Assembly: GCA_021286855.1 (NCBI GenBank)
Contig: JAJTBO010000002.1
Span: 124,001-188,000, forward strand
DNA length: 64,000 nucleotides
Direction of reading: 5' to 3'
Origin: Hyphomicrobiales bacterium
GTDB lineage: Bacteria > Pseudomonadota > Alphaproteobacteria > Rhizobiales > Ancalomicrobiaceae
The notes under the pieces are model-generated. The model was not told the DNA's origin, made no database searches, and saw nothing but the letters and a program-made list of their open reading frames with translations. Shown here piece by piece: positions 44,885 to 54,573 of the stretch (position 1 is the first letter of the stretch; the number at the start of each line of letters is the position of its first letter). The translations under genes and the position numbers were made by a program.

Positions 44885-45823
44885 ATGTCCGCCGAGCCGA
44901 CGCCGTTTCTCGAAGCCCTGAGCCTCAGCGGCGCGCGCATCGAGGCGACGCTCGATCGTCTGCTCGGCGAAGCCGCGCTCGTCGGCGAGGCGGTCAGGCC
45001 GGCCCGGCTCCTTTCCGCCATGCGGCATGCGACGCTCGGCGGCGGCAAGCGCATCCGGCCGTTCCTGCTGATCGAGGCGGCGAAGCTGTTCGGCGCCGAG
45101 GGCGAGGGCGTGGCGCGCGCGGCGGCCGCGGTCGAGATGCTGCATTGCTACAGCCTCGTTCACGACGACCTGCCGCAGATGGACGACGACGATCTGAGGC
45201 GCGGTCGGCCGACGGCGCATCGCGCCTTCGACGAGGCGACGGCGATCCTCGCCGGCGACGCGCTGCTGACGCTGGCCTTCGACACGCTGGCCGATCCGGC
45301 GACGCACGCCGATGGGGCGATCCGGGCCGAACTGGTGTTGCGGCTCGCCCGGGCGAGCGGCCTCGGCGGCATGGTCGGCGGGCAGATGCTCGATCTGACG
45401 GCGGAGGGGCGGTGGAGCGCCGACGGGCGGCCGCTCGCGCTTCCCGACGCCGAGATCCGCCGGCTGCAGGCGATGAAGACCGGAGCGCTGCTGCGCTTCC
45501 CGCTGGAGGCGGGCGCGATCCTCGCCGGCGCGGACGGCGACGCGGTGGCCCGGCTCGGCCGGTTCGGCGCGATCGTCGGGCTCGCCTTCCAGATCGCCGA
45601 CGACCTCCTCGACGTCGAGGCGAGCGCCGAGGCGCTCGGCAAGGCGACCGGCAAGGACGCGGCGCGCGGCAAGGGCACGCTGGTCTCGCTGCACGGGGTG
45701 GCGGCGATGAAGGCGGAGCTCGATCGACTGGTCGTGGCGGCGCAGTCCGAGCTCGCGCCCTACGGCGCGGCGGCCGAGACGCTGCTCGAGGCGGCGCGGT
45801 TCATCGCCGATCGGCGCAGCTGA
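44885..45823 (+). CDS. ispA: Short-chain trans-prenyl diphosphate synthase (farnesyl/geranylgeranyl type)
   Basis: A 312-residue isoprenoid chain-elongation enzyme. The first Asp-rich motif is VHDDLPQMDDDDLRRG and the second is FQIADDLLDVEA; GGGKRIRPFL binds the diphosphate. The residues before the first motif (MLHCYSLVHDD) fit short-chain FPP/GGPP synthases, and farnesyl diphosphate is the likely product. IspG, an upstream enzyme of the same MEP-derived pathway, is encoded 2 kb away. It converges with the LysR gene, with 6 bp between. Confidence 0.9.
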   Translation: MSAEPTPFLEALSLSGARIEATLDRLLGEAALVGEAVRPARLLSAMRHATLGGGKRIRPFLLIEAAKLFGAEGEGVARAAAAVEMLHCYSLVHDDLPQMDDDDLRRGRPTAHRAFDEATAILAGDALLTLAFDTLADPATHADGAIRAELVLRLARASGLGGMVGGQMLDLTAEGRWSADGRPLALPDAEIRRLQAMKTGALLRFPLEAGAILAGADGDAVARLGRFGAIVGLAFQIADDLLDVEASAEALGKATGKDAARGKGTLVSLHGVAAMKAELDRLVVAAQSELAPYGAAAETLLEAARFIADRRS

Positions 45824-45829
45824 GGCGGT

Positions 45830-46720
45830 TCACCCGCGCCGGCGCAGATGGTCGATCAGGGCGCGCAGCGCCGGCCGCATCTGTCGGCGCGAGGGGTGAT
45901 GGAGATGGTAGCCGGGAAAGACCGGCATCCAGTCCGCGAGCACTGTTTCGAGCCGGCCGGCGGCGACGTCGCCGGCCACCTGATTCTCCAGGAGACAGGT
46001 GACGCCGAGGCCGGCGACCGCCATGTCGCGCAGCGTCGCGCCGTCGTCGGCGACGACGCGGGGGCGCGGCAGCACGGTGAAGGCGCGGCCGTCGCGTTCG
46101 AATTCCCAGCGGTAGATAGAGCCGTCGGCGAAGCGTCGGAGCAGGCCCGGCATGGCCTCGAGGCCGCGCGGCTCGGTCGGCCGGCCGAACCGGTCGAAGA
46201 CGGCGGCGGCGGCGACGACGGCGAGGCGCAGGGGCGGTCCGATCGGCACGGCGATCATGTCGCGCTCGACGAGCTCGCCGATGCGCACGCCGGCGTCGAA
46301 GCCTTCGGCGACGACGTCGCCGCGGCGTTCGTCGACGACCAGATCGAGGTCGATCTCCGGATGGAGGCGGGCGAAGTCGGCGAGACGCTCCGACAGGCCG
46401 TGCGCCAGGGCGGAGCGCGGCAGGGTCAGGCGCAACCGGCCGGCCGGGCGGTCCGGCCGATCGGCGGCCTCGGCGAGGGCGTCGGCCAACTCGTCGAGCG
46501 CCGGGCGCAAGCGCTCGCCGAGGCGGCGGCCGGCGTCGGTCAGGGCGACCGAACGGGTGGTGCGGTTGAACAGACGGACGCCGAGCCGCGCCTCGAGGGC
46601 GCCGACCGCATGGGAGACTGCGGAGGGCGAGACGCCGAGCTCTCGCGCGGCGGCGCGAAACGACAGCGTGCGGGCGACGGCGACGAAGGGGGCGAGATCG
46701 GAGAGGTCGGGGCGCGACAT
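45830..46720 (-). CDS. LysR-family transcriptional regulator
   Basis: A 296-residue regulator with N-terminal winged helix-turn-helix (LAPFVAVARTLSFRAAAREL, SPSAVSHAVGALEARLGVRL, RSVALTDAGRRLGERL) and a C-terminal periplasmic-binding-like effector domain (GLSERLADFARLHPEIDLDL, FDAGVRIGELVERDMIAVPI). It is of the CrgA-like type. ATG 46720 puts the HTH at the N-terminus as usual. It is divergent from an aldo/keto reductase across 105 bp, its probable target. The ligand is unknown. Confidence 0.92.
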   Translation of the reverse strand: MSRPDLSDLAPFVAVARTLSFRAAARELGVSPSAVSHAVGALEARLGVRLFNRTTRSVALTDAGRRLGERLRPALDELADALAEAADRPDRPAGRLRLTLPRSALAHGLSERLADFARLHPEIDLDLVVDERRGDVVAEGFDAGVRIGELVERDMIAVPIGPPLRLAVVAAAAVFDRFGRPTEPRGLEAMPGLLRRFADGSIYRWEFERDGRAFTVLPRPRVVADDGATLRDMAVAGLGVTCLLENQVAGDVAAGRLETVLADWMPVFPGYHLHHPSRRQMRPALRALIDHLRRRG

Positions 46721-46746
46721 TGGTGAGCAGATCCGAACGAGGCATC

Positions 46747-46779
46747 GTCGAAACGTGAGCTTATCGGAACGATTTCGAC
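46747..46779. promoter_or_regulatory. Possible LysR operator
   Basis: An inverted repeat GTCGAAA (46747-46753) and TTTCGAC (46773-46779) lies between the divergent LysR and reductase genes. The arm spacing is wider than the classic T-N11-A site. Confidence 0.3.
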
Positions 46780-46825
46780 CCGGTAGGGTCGCGTCACGGT
46801 TTTTCACGCATCGGAGGGAAGCGGC

Positions 46826-47833
46826 ATGCGCACGCGTCGTCTCGGTCAGGGGTTGGAAGTGTCGGCGATCGGCCTCGGCTGCATGGGCATGAGCCACGCC
46901 TACGGCGGCCAGGAGGAGGCGAAGTCGATCGCCACGCTGCGTCACGCGGTCGAGATCGGCGTGACCTTCCTCGACACCGCGGAGGTCTACGGGCCGTTCG
47001 AAAACGAGATCCTGCTCGGCAAGGCGCTCGCAGGGCTGCGCGACAAGGTGACGATCGCCACCAAGTTCGGGTTCAAGATCGCGCCGGAGGCGGCGGCCGG
47101 CGTCGATCGGATGATCGGGCTCGACGGCCGGCCGGAGAACGCGCGCCGGGTCGCCGAGGCGAGCCTGACGCGGCTCGGCGCGGAGGTGATCGATCTCTTC
47201 TATCTGCATCGGGTCGATCCGGACGTGCCGGTCGAGGAGAGCGTCGGGGCGATGGGCGATCTGGTGCGCGAGGGCAAGGTGCGCTTCCTCGGCCTCTCCG
47301 AGGTCGACGCGGCGACGCTGGAGCGGGCGCATCGCGAGCATCCGATCGCGGCGCTGCAGAGCGAGTGGTCGTTGTGGACGCGCGGGATCGAGGCGGAGAT
47401 CCTGCCGAAGGCGCGCGAGCTCGGCGTCGGCGTGGTGCCGTTCTCGCCGCTCGGGCGCGGCTTCCTCGCCGGGTCGGTGACCTCGACGGCGGACATCGGC
47501 GAAGGCGACTTCCGCCGGCGGCTGCCGCGGTTCCAGGCGGAGGCGATGGCGGCGAACGCCCGTTTCGTCGCGCTCCTCGACGAGATCGCGGCGGCGCATG
47601 CGATCACCAAGGCGCAGCTGGCGCTGGCCTGGGTGCTGGCCAAGGGCGAGGACGTCGTGCCGATCCCGGGCACACGTCGGATCGAACGGCTCGAAGAGAA
47701 CGCGCGCGCCGTCGAGGTGCGGCTGAGCGACGCCGACGTCGCGGCGATCGAGGCGGCGATCCCGCCGGAGGAGGTGGTCGGCGAGCGCTACGGCGCGCAG
47801 GCGGCCGCCTGGACGCCGAAGAAGGAGGGCTGA
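46826..47833 (+). CDS. Aldo/keto reductase
   Basis: A 335-residue NADPH-dependent TIM-barrel reductase of the YajO/IolS-like (AKR11-13) type. The catalytic tetrad is seen as Asp and Tyr in FLDTAEVYGPFENE, Lys in ATKFGFKI and His in FYLHRVDPDVPVEE. The NADP site is FSPLGRGFLAGSV and PIPGTRRIERLEENA. The substrate is unknown. ATG 46826 follows GGAGGGA. The divergent LysR gene probably controls it. Confidence 0.94.
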   Translation: MRTRRLGQGLEVSAIGLGCMGMSHAYGGQEEAKSIATLRHAVEIGVTFLDTAEVYGPFENEILLGKALAGLRDKVTIATKFGFKIAPEAAAGVDRMIGLDGRPENARRVAEASLTRLGAEVIDLFYLHRVDPDVPVEESVGAMGDLVREGKVRFLGLSEVDAATLERAHREHPIAALQSEWSLWTRGIEAEILPKARELGVGVVPFSPLGRGFLAGSVTSTADIGEGDFRRRLPRFQAEAMAANARFVALLDEIAAAHAITKAQLALAWVLAKGEDVVPIPGTRRIERLEENARAVEVRLSDADVAAIEAAIPPEEVVGERYGAQAAAWTPKKEG

Positions 47834-47852
47834 CGCCGCGGCGCGGGGGCGC

Positions 47853-49094
47853 TCACTCTTCCGGGCGGCCGAAGCGCGTCTCGATGTAGTCGGCGACCAT
47901 CTTCTTGAAGTCGTCGGCGATGGTCGGACCCTTGAGAGTGGCGACCTTCTTGCCGTCGACGAAGACCGGCGCAGAGGGCGCCTCGCCGGTGCCGGGCAGC
48001 GAGATGCCGATGTCGGCATGTTTCGATTCGCCCGGTCCGTTGACGATGCAGCCCATCACCGCGACGTTGAGCGTCTCGACGCCGGGGTACTTGCCGCGCC
48101 AATCGGGCATCGACGTGCGGATGTGCTCCTGGATCTCGTGGGCGAGCTCCTGGAAGACGGTCGACGTCGTCCGGCCGCAGCCCGGACAGGCGGCGACGAT
48201 CGGCGAGAAGGTGCGGAAGCCCATGGTCTGCAGGAGCTCCTGCGCGGCGATCACTTCCTTCGTGCGGTCGCCGCCGGGCTCGGGGGTGAGCGAATAGCGG
48301 ATGGTGTCGCCGATGCCCTGCTGCAGCAGGATGCCGAGCGCGGCGGAGGAGGCGACGAGGCCCTTCGAGCCCATGCCGGCCTCGGTCAGGCCGAGATGGA
48401 GCGCGTAGTCGGAGCGCGCCGCGATCTCGCAGGAGACCTTCACCAGATCCTGGATCTGGGAGACCTTGGCCGAGACGACGATGCGGTTTTTCGGCAGGCC
48501 GATCTCCTCGGCGAGTTCGGCGGAGAGCAGCGCGGATTGAACCATCGCCTCGTGCATCACCTCGCGGGCGGTCAGCGGCGACCCCTTCTCGGCGTTCTCG
48601 TCCATCAGGCGGGTGAGCAGGTCCTGATCGAGCGAACCCCAGTTGACGCCGATCCGGACCGCTTTGCCCCAGCGGATCGCCTGTTCGACGATCGCGGAAA
48701 ACTGCCGATCACGCTTGTCCTTGAAGCCGACGTTGCCGGGGTTGATGCGGTATTTCGCGAGCGCCTCGGCGCAGGCGGGGTGATCGGCGAGCAGTTTGTG
48801 GCCGATGTAGTGGAAGTCGCCGATCAGCGGCACGGCGACGCCCCACTTGTCGAGCCGGTCGCGGATCTTCGGCACGGCGGCGGCGGACTCGTCGCGGTCG
48901 ACGGTGACGCGGACGAGTTCGGAGCCGGCGCGGGCGAGCGCGCGCACCTGTTCGGCGGTCGACAGCACGTCGGCGGTGTCGGTGTTGGTCATCGACTGGA
49001 CGACGATCGGCGCGCCGCCGCCGATCGCCACGCCGCCGACGTCGACGGCGACGGAGGCGCGGCGGGGAAGGGGGGTGGCGAGGGGGAAAGGCAT
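47853..49094 (-). CDS. ispG: 4-hydroxy-3-methylbut-2-enyl diphosphate synthase (IspG/GcpE)
   Basis: A 413-residue [4Fe-4S] enzyme of the MEP pathway that reduces MEcPP to HMBPP. Cluster ligands are in [12 protein letters not shown] and [13 protein letters not shown]. Other blocks are [41 protein letters not shown] and [14 protein letters not shown]. The longer upstream frame is Arg-rich and not homologous, so ATG 49094 ([12 protein letters not shown]) is used. Converges with the aldo/keto reductase gene. Confidence 0.96.
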   Translation of the reverse strand: MPFPLATPLPRRASVAVDVGGVAIGGGAPIVVQSMTNTDTADVLSTAEQVRALARAGSELVRVTVDRDESAAAVPKIRDRLDKWGVAVPLIGDFHYIGHKLLADHPACAEALAKYRINPGNVGFKDKRDRQFSAIVEQAIRWGKAVRIGVNWGSLDQDLLTRLMDENAEKGSPLTAREVMHEAMVQSALLSAELAEEIGLPKNRIVVSAKVSQIQDLVKVSCEIAARSDYALHLGLTEAGMGSKGLVASSAALGILLQQGIGDTIRYSLTPEPGGDRTKEVIAAQELLQTMGFRTFSPIVAACPGCGRTTSTVFQELAHEIQEHIRTSMPDWRGKYPGVETLNVAVMGCIVNGPGESKHADIGISLPGTGEAPSAPVFVDGKKVATLKGPTIADDFKKMVADYIETRFGRPEE

Positions 49095-49232
49095 CGTGGA
49101 TCTCCGGGCGGATCGCCGTGACGGGGTTCGGGCAAGTGTCGCCTTCGCGGGCGGCGCGTCAAGCGCGCGCGGTGGGGCGACGGCGATGCGCCGCCTCGAT
49201 GTCCGCTTCATGACGGACGCGCGGCTGCGGTC

Positions 49233-49260
49233 TTGCGCGCGCAGCCGTTCCGGCTAGAGT
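49233..49260 (+). promoter_or_regulatory. Candidate promoter for argG
   Basis: TTGCGC (49233-49238) and TAGAGT (49255-49260) are 16 bp apart, predicting a leader of about 40 nt. The same TTGC/TAGA pattern precedes typA. Confidence 0.45.
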
Positions 49261-49306
49261 GCCGGCCGAATTTCCGCCCATTCCCGAACCGTTGCAGAGG
49301 ACCGAC

Positions 49307-50533
49307 ATGGCCGCGAACGACGTCAAGAAGGTGGTGCTGGCCTATTCCGGCGGCCTCGACACCTCGATCATCCTCAAGTGGCTGCAGGTCACCTACGGCT
49401 GCGAAGTCGTCACCTTCACCGCCGACCTCGGTCAGGGCGAGGAGCTCGAGCCGGCCCGCAAGAAGGCGGAGCTGCTCGGCATCAAGGAGATCTTCATCGA
49501 CGATCTGCGCGAGGAGTTCGTCCGCGACTACGTCTTCCCGATGTTCCGGGCCAACGCCCAGTACGAGGGCGACTATCTGCTCGGCACGTCGATCGCCCGG
49601 CCGCTGATCGCCAAGCGCCAGATCGAGATCGCGCGCGCCGTCGGCGCCGACGCGGTCTGCCACGGGGCCACCGGCAAGGGCAACGATCAGGTCCGCTTCG
49701 AGCTCGGCTACTATGCGCTCGAGCCGGACATCAAGATCATCGCGCCGTGGCGCGAATGGGACTTCAAGAGCCGCGAGGCGCTGATCGACTTCGCCGAGAA
49801 GCATCAGATCCAGATCGCCAAGGACAAGCGCGGCGAAGCGCCGTTCTCGGTCGACGCCAACCTGCTGCACTCCTCCTCCGAGGGCAAGGTGCTCGAGGAT
49901 CCGTGGATCGAACCGCCGGAATACGTCCACATGCGGACGATTTCGCCGAAGGAGGCGCCCGACGTCGCCACCGAGATCACGATCCGCTTCGAGAAGGGCG
50001 ACGCTGTGGCGATCGACGGCGTCGAGATGACCCCGGCGACGCTGCTCACCAAGCTCAACGAGCTCGGCAAGGCGAACGGCATCGGCCGGCTCGATCTGGT
50101 CGAGAACCGCTTCGTCGGCATGAAGTCGCGCGGCGTCTACGAGACCCCCGGCGGCACGATCCTGCTCGCCGCCCATCGCGGCATCGAGAGCATCACGCTC
50201 GACCGCGGCGCGGCGCATCTCAAGGACGAGCTGATGCCGCGCTACGCCGAGCTGATCTACAACGGCTTCTGGTTCTCGCCGGAGCGCGAGATGCTGCAGT
50301 CGCTGATCGACAAGTCCCAGGAGAGCGTTTCGGGCGAAGTGCGGCTCGAGCTCTACAAGGGCAACGTCCGTGTCACCGGCCGCCGCTCGCCGTTCTCTCT
50401 GTATGACCAGGAGCTGGTCACCTTCGAGGAAGGCAAGGTCGCCTACGACCATCGCGACGCCGCCGGCTTCATCAAGCTCAACGCCCTGCGCCTCCGGACG
50501 CTCGGCCGGCGGAAGAACCGCCTCGGGGTGTGA
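49307..50533 (+). CDS. argG: Argininosuccinate synthase
   Basis: A 408-residue ATP-dependent ligase that joins citrulline and aspartate in arginine synthesis. The PP-loop is [12 protein letters not shown] (9-20). Substrate motifs include [30 protein letters not shown] and [19 protein letters not shown] 49307 ([10 protein letters not shown]) gives the family length; an ATG 16 codons upstream is less likely. It is a single-gene unit between ispG (divergent) and a terminator. Confidence 0.97.
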   Translation: MAANDVKKVVLAYSGGLDTSIILKWLQVTYGCEVVTFTADLGQGEELEPARKKAELLGIKEIFIDDLREEFVRDYVFPMFRANAQYEGDYLLGTSIARPLIAKRQIEIARAVGADAVCHGATGKGNDQVRFELGYYALEPDIKIIAPWREWDFKSREALIDFAEKHQIQIAKDKRGEAPFSVDANLLHSSSEGKVLEDPWIEPPEYVHMRTISPKEAPDVATEITIRFEKGDAVAIDGVEMTPATLLTKLNELGKANGIGRLDLVENRFVGMKSRGVYETPGGTILLAAHRGIESITLDRGAAHLKDELMPRYAELIYNGFWFSPEREMLQSLIDKSQESVSGEVRLELYKGNVRVTGRRSPFSLYDQELVTFEEGKVAYDHRDAAGFIKLNALRLRTLGRRKNRLGV

Positions 50534-50555
50534 GGCGGAGCTTCAGTTCGTGACG

Positions 50556-50593
50556 AGAAGGGGCGGCGGGCCGAGGGTTCGCCGCCCTTCTTC
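50556..50593 (+). terminator. Terminator after argG
   Basis: A long stem (about 50557-50568 with 50580-50591, one bulged G) has an 11-nt loop and is followed by TTCGTTTC. It is symmetric enough to serve the leftward efflux gene as well. Confidence 0.6.
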
Positions 50594-50610
50594 GTTTCGG
50601 CGCTCTCGTT

Positions 50611-51804
50611 TCACCGCCGCGGCGCGAAGAGGTAGATCGCCAGGGCCAGCGCCTGCATCGCCACGAAGACCACCTGGAGCGCGATCACCGGATCGAGGAA
50701 GAGCGAGCCGACCACGCCGCCGAGGAAGCCCGAGCCCATCTGCAGGAAGCCGAGGAGGGCCGAGGCCGAGCCGGCGACCTTGGGAAACGGCGCGAGCACC
50801 GCGGTGGTCAGGGCCGGAATGACCAGCGCGATGGCGAAGGCGTAGATCGCGACCGGGCCCATCACCAGAGCCCAGCGCGGTTCCAACGGATGTTCCAGGA
50901 GGAGCGAGCCGCAGGCGGCGATCGCGGCGACGGCGAGGCCCGGCGTCACCAGCCGTTCGGCGCCCATGCGGCCCATCAGGGCGCGGGCCGCCAGTCCGCC
51001 GAGAAAGTAGGAGCCGGTCTGCGCCAGCATGCCGAGGCCGAAGACGGTCGGGTCGAGGCCGACCCGATCGATCAGCACGAAGGGCAGCAACGTGCCGAGC
51101 GCGTAGATCGATCCGACCGACAGGCCGAGCGCCAGGGCGGGCCGCAGGAAGCGCGGATCGACGGCGAGCCGCGCGTAGGTCGACGCCATCCGGGCGGGCC
51201 GGACCAGGGATTTGTCGGGCGCGCGATTGGTCTCGGGCATGAAGCGGTGGACGGCGAGAAAGGCGGCGACGCCGAGCGCCAGCATCACCAGGAAGATCGC
51301 CCGCCAGCCGGCGAGATGCAGCACGACGCCGCCCAGCGTCGGGGAGACCGCCGGGCCGATCGACAGGACGATGCCGATGGTGTTGAGCACCTTGGCGGAT
51401 TGTTGGCCGGTGAAGAGGTCGCGAACGATGGCGCGCGACACCGCCACGCCGACCGCCGCGCCGACGCCCTGCACCAGCCGGGCGGCGATCAGGATCTCGA
51501 CCGAGGGCGCGAGCAGCGCGCCGAGCCCGCCGACGACATAGAGGGCGAGAAAGGCGAAGGCGATCGGTCGGCGGCCGTAGGCGTCCGACAGCGGCCCGAC
51601 CAAGAGTTGGGTGAAGGCGAAACCGGCGAAATAGGCGGTCAGCGTCGTCTTGACCATCGCCATGGACGTGCCGAAGGCGGCGACCAGCGTCGGCATCGCC
51701 GGCGTGTAGAGCGCCATCGACATCGAGCCGAGGGCGGTCAACAGCGCCCCGATCACGGCGGCGCGGGTCGGCGTCATGACGGGAGCGAGCGGGGGAGCGT
51801 TCAC
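50611..51804 (-). CDS. Bcr/CflA-type multidrug efflux MFS transporter
   Basis: A 397-residue protein with about twelve membrane helices and the Bcr/CflA signature: LYTPAMPTLVAAFGTS, then LLVGPLSDAYGRRPIAF (MFS motif A) and ARLVQGVGAAVGVAVSRAIVRDLF. Such proteins are proton-driven drug exporters. It starts with GTG at 51804, overlapping the marR stop (GTGA), so the regulator and pump are translated together. Expression is therefore probably controlled by the MarR protein. Confidence 0.92.
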   Translation of the reverse strand: MNAPPLAPVMTPTRAAVIGALLTALGSMSMALYTPAMPTLVAAFGTSMAMVKTTLTAYFAGFAFTQLLVGPLSDAYGRRPIAFAFLALYVVGGLGALLAPSVEILIAARLVQGVGAAVGVAVSRAIVRDLFTGQQSAKVLNTIGIVLSIGPAVSPTLGGVVLHLAGWRAIFLVMLALGVAAFLAVHRFMPETNRAPDKSLVRPARMASTYARLAVDPRFLRPALALGLSVGSIYALGTLLPFVLIDRVGLDPTVFGLGMLAQTGSYFLGGLAARALMGRMGAERLVTPGLAVAAIAACGSLLLEHPLEPRWALVMGPVAIYAFAIALVIPALTTAVLAPFPKVAGSASALLGFLQMGSGFLGGVVGSLFLDPVIALQVVFVAMQALALAIYLFAPRR

Positions 51805-52268
51805 CGGCCAGGCTCCTCTCTTCCGGCGAGGCCGGCGCGGACGCGCTGGAGGAGATCGCGCAGGATCGGGATCTCGTCGTCGGCGAGCCGGGCGACCTGA
51901 GCGGCGCGAACCTCGGCGGAGGCGGCGCGCAACAGCTCGAGCGCCGGCGCGGCGGCGGGCGTCGGATGGACGCGTTTGGCGCGGCGGTCGGCGGGGTCGG
52001 GGCGGCGCTCGACGAAGCCCTTCTTTTCCAGGCGGTCGAGATGGCCGACCAGCGTCATCGGTTCGATGAACAGCGCCTCGGCGAGGCGCGACTGGCGTTC
52101 GCCGGGGCGGTCGACCACGGTCATCAGCACGCGCAGCTCGGCGGAGCGCATGTCGTGGCCGGCGGCGGCGAAGGCCTGTTCGAGCCGCCGCCAGAACAGG
52201 CGGGCGACGTCGGAGAAGAGGATGCCGAGCGGCTCGTCGGGATCGGCCGGGGGGTGAATGAAAGTCAT
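51801..52268 (-). CDS. MarR-family transcriptional regulator
   Basis: A 155-residue winged-helix regulator: FSDVARLFWRRLEQAFAAAG, RSAELRVLMTVVDRPGERQS, RLAEALFIEPMTLVGHLDRL and the wing EKKGFVERRPDPADRRAKRV. It probably represses its own operon with the efflux gene. The start codon at 52268 lies only about 2 nt after the predicted transcript start, since a perfect TATAAT lies at 52282-52277, so the mRNA may be almost leaderless. Confidence 0.93.
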   Translation of the reverse strand: MTFIHPPADPDEPLGILFSDVARLFWRRLEQAFAAAGHDMRSAELRVLMTVVDRPGERQSRLAEALFIEPMTLVGHLDRLEKKGFVERRPDPADRRAKRVHPTPAAAPALELLRAASAEVRAAQVARLADDEIPILRDLLQRVRAGLAGREEPGR

Positions 52269-52274
52269 GAATTC

Positions 52275-52300
52275 AAATTATATGGAAACCTTATCAAATC
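52275..52300 (-). promoter_or_regulatory. Promoter and candidate operator of the marR-efflux operon
   Basis: Reading leftward, the consensus TATAAT occupies 52282-52277 within an AT-rich patch. Around it, CCTTATCAAAT (52289-52299) and an imperfect inverse (52276-52286) could be a MarR site. No good -35 is seen at 17 bp. Confidence 0.5.
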
Positions 52301-52426
52301 AAGTCGCTCTACGTGAAAACCCGCTGGTGGTCGAGGGATCCGGGCCGCCCGCTCGATCGGGCCGTCGACCCCGTCACGGAAGCGTCACGGCGGATGGGCC
52401 AGATGGCGCGAAACGGGCTCTCGCGC

Positions 52427-52455
52427 TTGCGAAACGGCCGTGGACCGGCTAGAGA
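52427..52455 (+). promoter_or_regulatory. Candidate promoter for typA
   Basis: TTGCGA (52427-52432) and TAGAGA (52450-52455) are separated by 17 bp, predicting a leader of about 75 nt. Confidence 0.4.
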
Positions 52456-52537
52456 CGGCGCAATCCGTGAAAGTCCACTTCTTCCCGGCGGACCGGGCGC
52501 GCGACGCGTCGGCCCCCGCCAACCGCAGGCGTTCTTC

Positions 52538-54355
52538 ATGAAGCTCCGCAACATCGCCATCATCGCGCACGTCGACCACGGCAAGACGACCCTCGTCGAC
52601 GAGCTCCTCAAGCAGTCCGGCACCTATCGCGAGAACCAGAAGGTCGCCGAGCGCGTGATGGATTCGAACGAGCTCGAAAAGGAGCGCGGCATCACCATCC
52701 TGGCCAAGGCGACGTCGATCGTCTGGAAGGACGTCCACATCAACATCGTCGACACCCCCGGCCACGCCGACTTCGGCGGCGAGGTCGAGCGCATCCTCAA
52801 CATGGTGGACGGCGCGATCGTGTTGGTCGACGCGGCCGAAGGCCCGATGCCGCAGACCAAGTTCGTGGTCGGCAAGGCGCTCAAGGTGGGCTTGCGTCCG
52901 ATCGTGGCGATCAACAAGGTCGACCGTTCCGACGCCCGCGCCCAGGACGTGGTCAACGAGGTGTTCGACCTCTTCGCGGCGCTGGATGCGACCGAAGAGC
53001 AGCTCGACTTCCCGATCCTCTACGGCTCCGGCCGTTCCGGCTGGATGGCCTATTCGCCGGAGGGTCCGCAGACCGACGGCATGGCGCCGCTGCTCGACCT
53101 GGTGCTCGACCACGTGCCGGAGCCGCATGTCGAGGAAGGTCCGTTCCGGATGATCGGCACCATCCTCGAGGCCAATCCGTTCCTCGGCCGCATCATCACC
53201 GGCCGCATCTCCTCCGGTTCGGTCAAGCCGAACCAGGCGATCAAGGTGCTGGGCCAGGACGGCAAGCTCCTGGAACAGGGCCGCGTCTCCAAGATCCTCG
53301 CCTTCCGCGGCCTCGAGCGGCAGCCGATCGAGATCGGCGAGGCGGGCGACATCGTCGCCATCGCCGGCCTCTCCAAGGGCACCGTCGCCGACACGTTCTG
53401 CGATCCGTCGGTCACCGAGGCGATGCATGCCCAGCCGATCGATCCGCCGACCGTCACCATGAGCTTCCTGGTCAACGACTCACCCCTTGCCGGCACCGAG
53501 GGCGACAAGGTGACGAGCCGCGTCATCCGCGACCGCCTGATGAAGGAGGCCGAGGGCAACGTCGCGCTGAAGATCGAAGAATCGGCCGACAAGGACTCGT
53601 TCTTCGTCTCCGGCCGCGGCGAACTGCAGCTCGCGGTGCTGATCGAGACGATGCGCCGCGAGGGCTTCGAGCTCGCCGTGTCGCGGCCGCGCGTCGTGAT
53701 GAAGAAGGACGAGGCGACCGGCGAGACGCTCGAGCCGATCGAAGAGGTGCTGATCGACGTCGACGAGGAATATTCCGGCGTCGTCGTGCAGAAGATGGCC
53801 GAGCGCAAGGCCGAGATGGCCGAGATGCGTCCCTCGGGCGGCAACCGTCTGCGGCTCGTCTTCTACGCGCCGACCCGCGGCCTGATCGGCTATCAGTCGG
53901 AACTGATGACCGACACGCGCGGCACGGCGATCATGAACCGCCTGTTCCACGAATACGCCCCGCATCGCGGCGAGATCGCCGGCCGCCGCAACGGCGTGCT
54001 GATCTCCAACGATCAGGGTGAATCGGTCGCCTATGCGATGTGGAAGCTCGAGGATCGTGGGCCGATGATGATCGAACCGGGCGTCAAGGTCTATCGCGGC
54101 ATGATCATCGGCGAGCACACCCGCGAGAACGATCTCGAGATCAACGTCCTAAAGGGCAAGCAGCTGACCAACATCCGCGCCGCCGGCAAGGACGAGGCGG
54201 TCAAGCTGACCCCGCCGATCCGCATGACGCTGGAGCGCGCGCTCGCCTGGATCCAGGACGACGAGCTGATGGAAGTCACGCCGAAGTCGATCCGCCTGCG
54301 CAAGGTCCATCTCGACCCGAACGACCGCAAGCGCTTCGCCAAGGCGGGCGTCTGA
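52538..54355 (+). CDS. typA: Translational GTPase TypA/BipA
   Basis: A 605-residue ribosome-binding GTPase of the EF-G superfamily that aids 50S assembly and stress adaptation. It begins MKLRNIAIIAHVDHGKTTLV, with ERGITILAKATS for switch I, DTPGHADFGGEVER for G3 and NKVDRSDAR for G4. The C-terminal TypA-specific part includes FFVSGRGELQLAVLIETMRR and APTRGLIGYQSELM. The ribosome site is weak (CAGGCG). The longer open frame upstream is not homologous. Confidence 0.97.
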   Translation: MKLRNIAIIAHVDHGKTTLVDELLKQSGTYRENQKVAERVMDSNELEKERGITILAKATSIVWKDVHINIVDTPGHADFGGEVERILNMVDGAIVLVDAAEGPMPQTKFVVGKALKVGLRPIVAINKVDRSDARAQDVVNEVFDLFAALDATEEQLDFPILYGSGRSGWMAYSPEGPQTDGMAPLLDLVLDHVPEPHVEEGPFRMIGTILEANPFLGRIITGRISSGSVKPNQAIKVLGQDGKLLEQGRVSKILAFRGLERQPIEIGEAGDIVAIAGLSKGTVADTFCDPSVTEAMHAQPIDPPTVTMSFLVNDSPLAGTEGDKVTSRVIRDRLMKEAEGNVALKIEESADKDSFFVSGRGELQLAVLIETMRREGFELAVSRPRVVMKKDEATGETLEPIEEVLIDVDEEYSGVVVQKMAERKAEMAEMRPSGGNRLRLVFYAPTRGLIGYQSELMTDTRGTAIMNRLFHEYAPHRGEIAGRRNGVLISNDQGESVAYAMWKLEDRGPMMIEPGVKVYRGMIIGEHTRENDLEINVLKGKQLTNIRAAGKDEAVKLTPPIRMTLERALAWIQDDELMEVTPKSIRLRKVHLDPNDRKRFAKAGV

Positions 54356-54380
54356 GGTCGGACATCCGACACGACATTTT

Positions 54381-54421
54381 CGACGGCCGCGTCCCGCGAG
54401 GGGCGCGGCCGTCGCCGTTTT
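54381..54421 (+). terminator. Rho-independent terminator after typA
   Basis: A stem of about 15 bp (54381-54395 with 54400-54414, starting with perfect CGACGGCCGCG) closes a GCGA loop. CCGTTTTC follows. Confidence 0.8.
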
Positions 54422-54514
54422 CGGGCGATGCGGCCGGCGTTCGGCGAGCGGCGCGAGATTTGCTTCGATGACGGCGTGTCGGCACTGCGACAGAGGTCCT
54501 GACGGAATCTACTG

Positions 54515-54536
54515 ATTGCGAGTGCTTTTCACATGC
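54515..54536 (+). promoter_or_regulatory. Possible metal-regulator site upstream of feoA
   Basis: The AT-richer stretch 54515-54536 carries loosely inverted halves (GCGAGTG and CACATGC) 38 bp before feoA, where a Fur, Irr or RirA site might lie. It does not fit any consensus well. Confidence 0.25.
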
Positions 54537-54573
54537 GTTATCTGTTGATCGTCCAGCCCACGGGACGCCGCCC

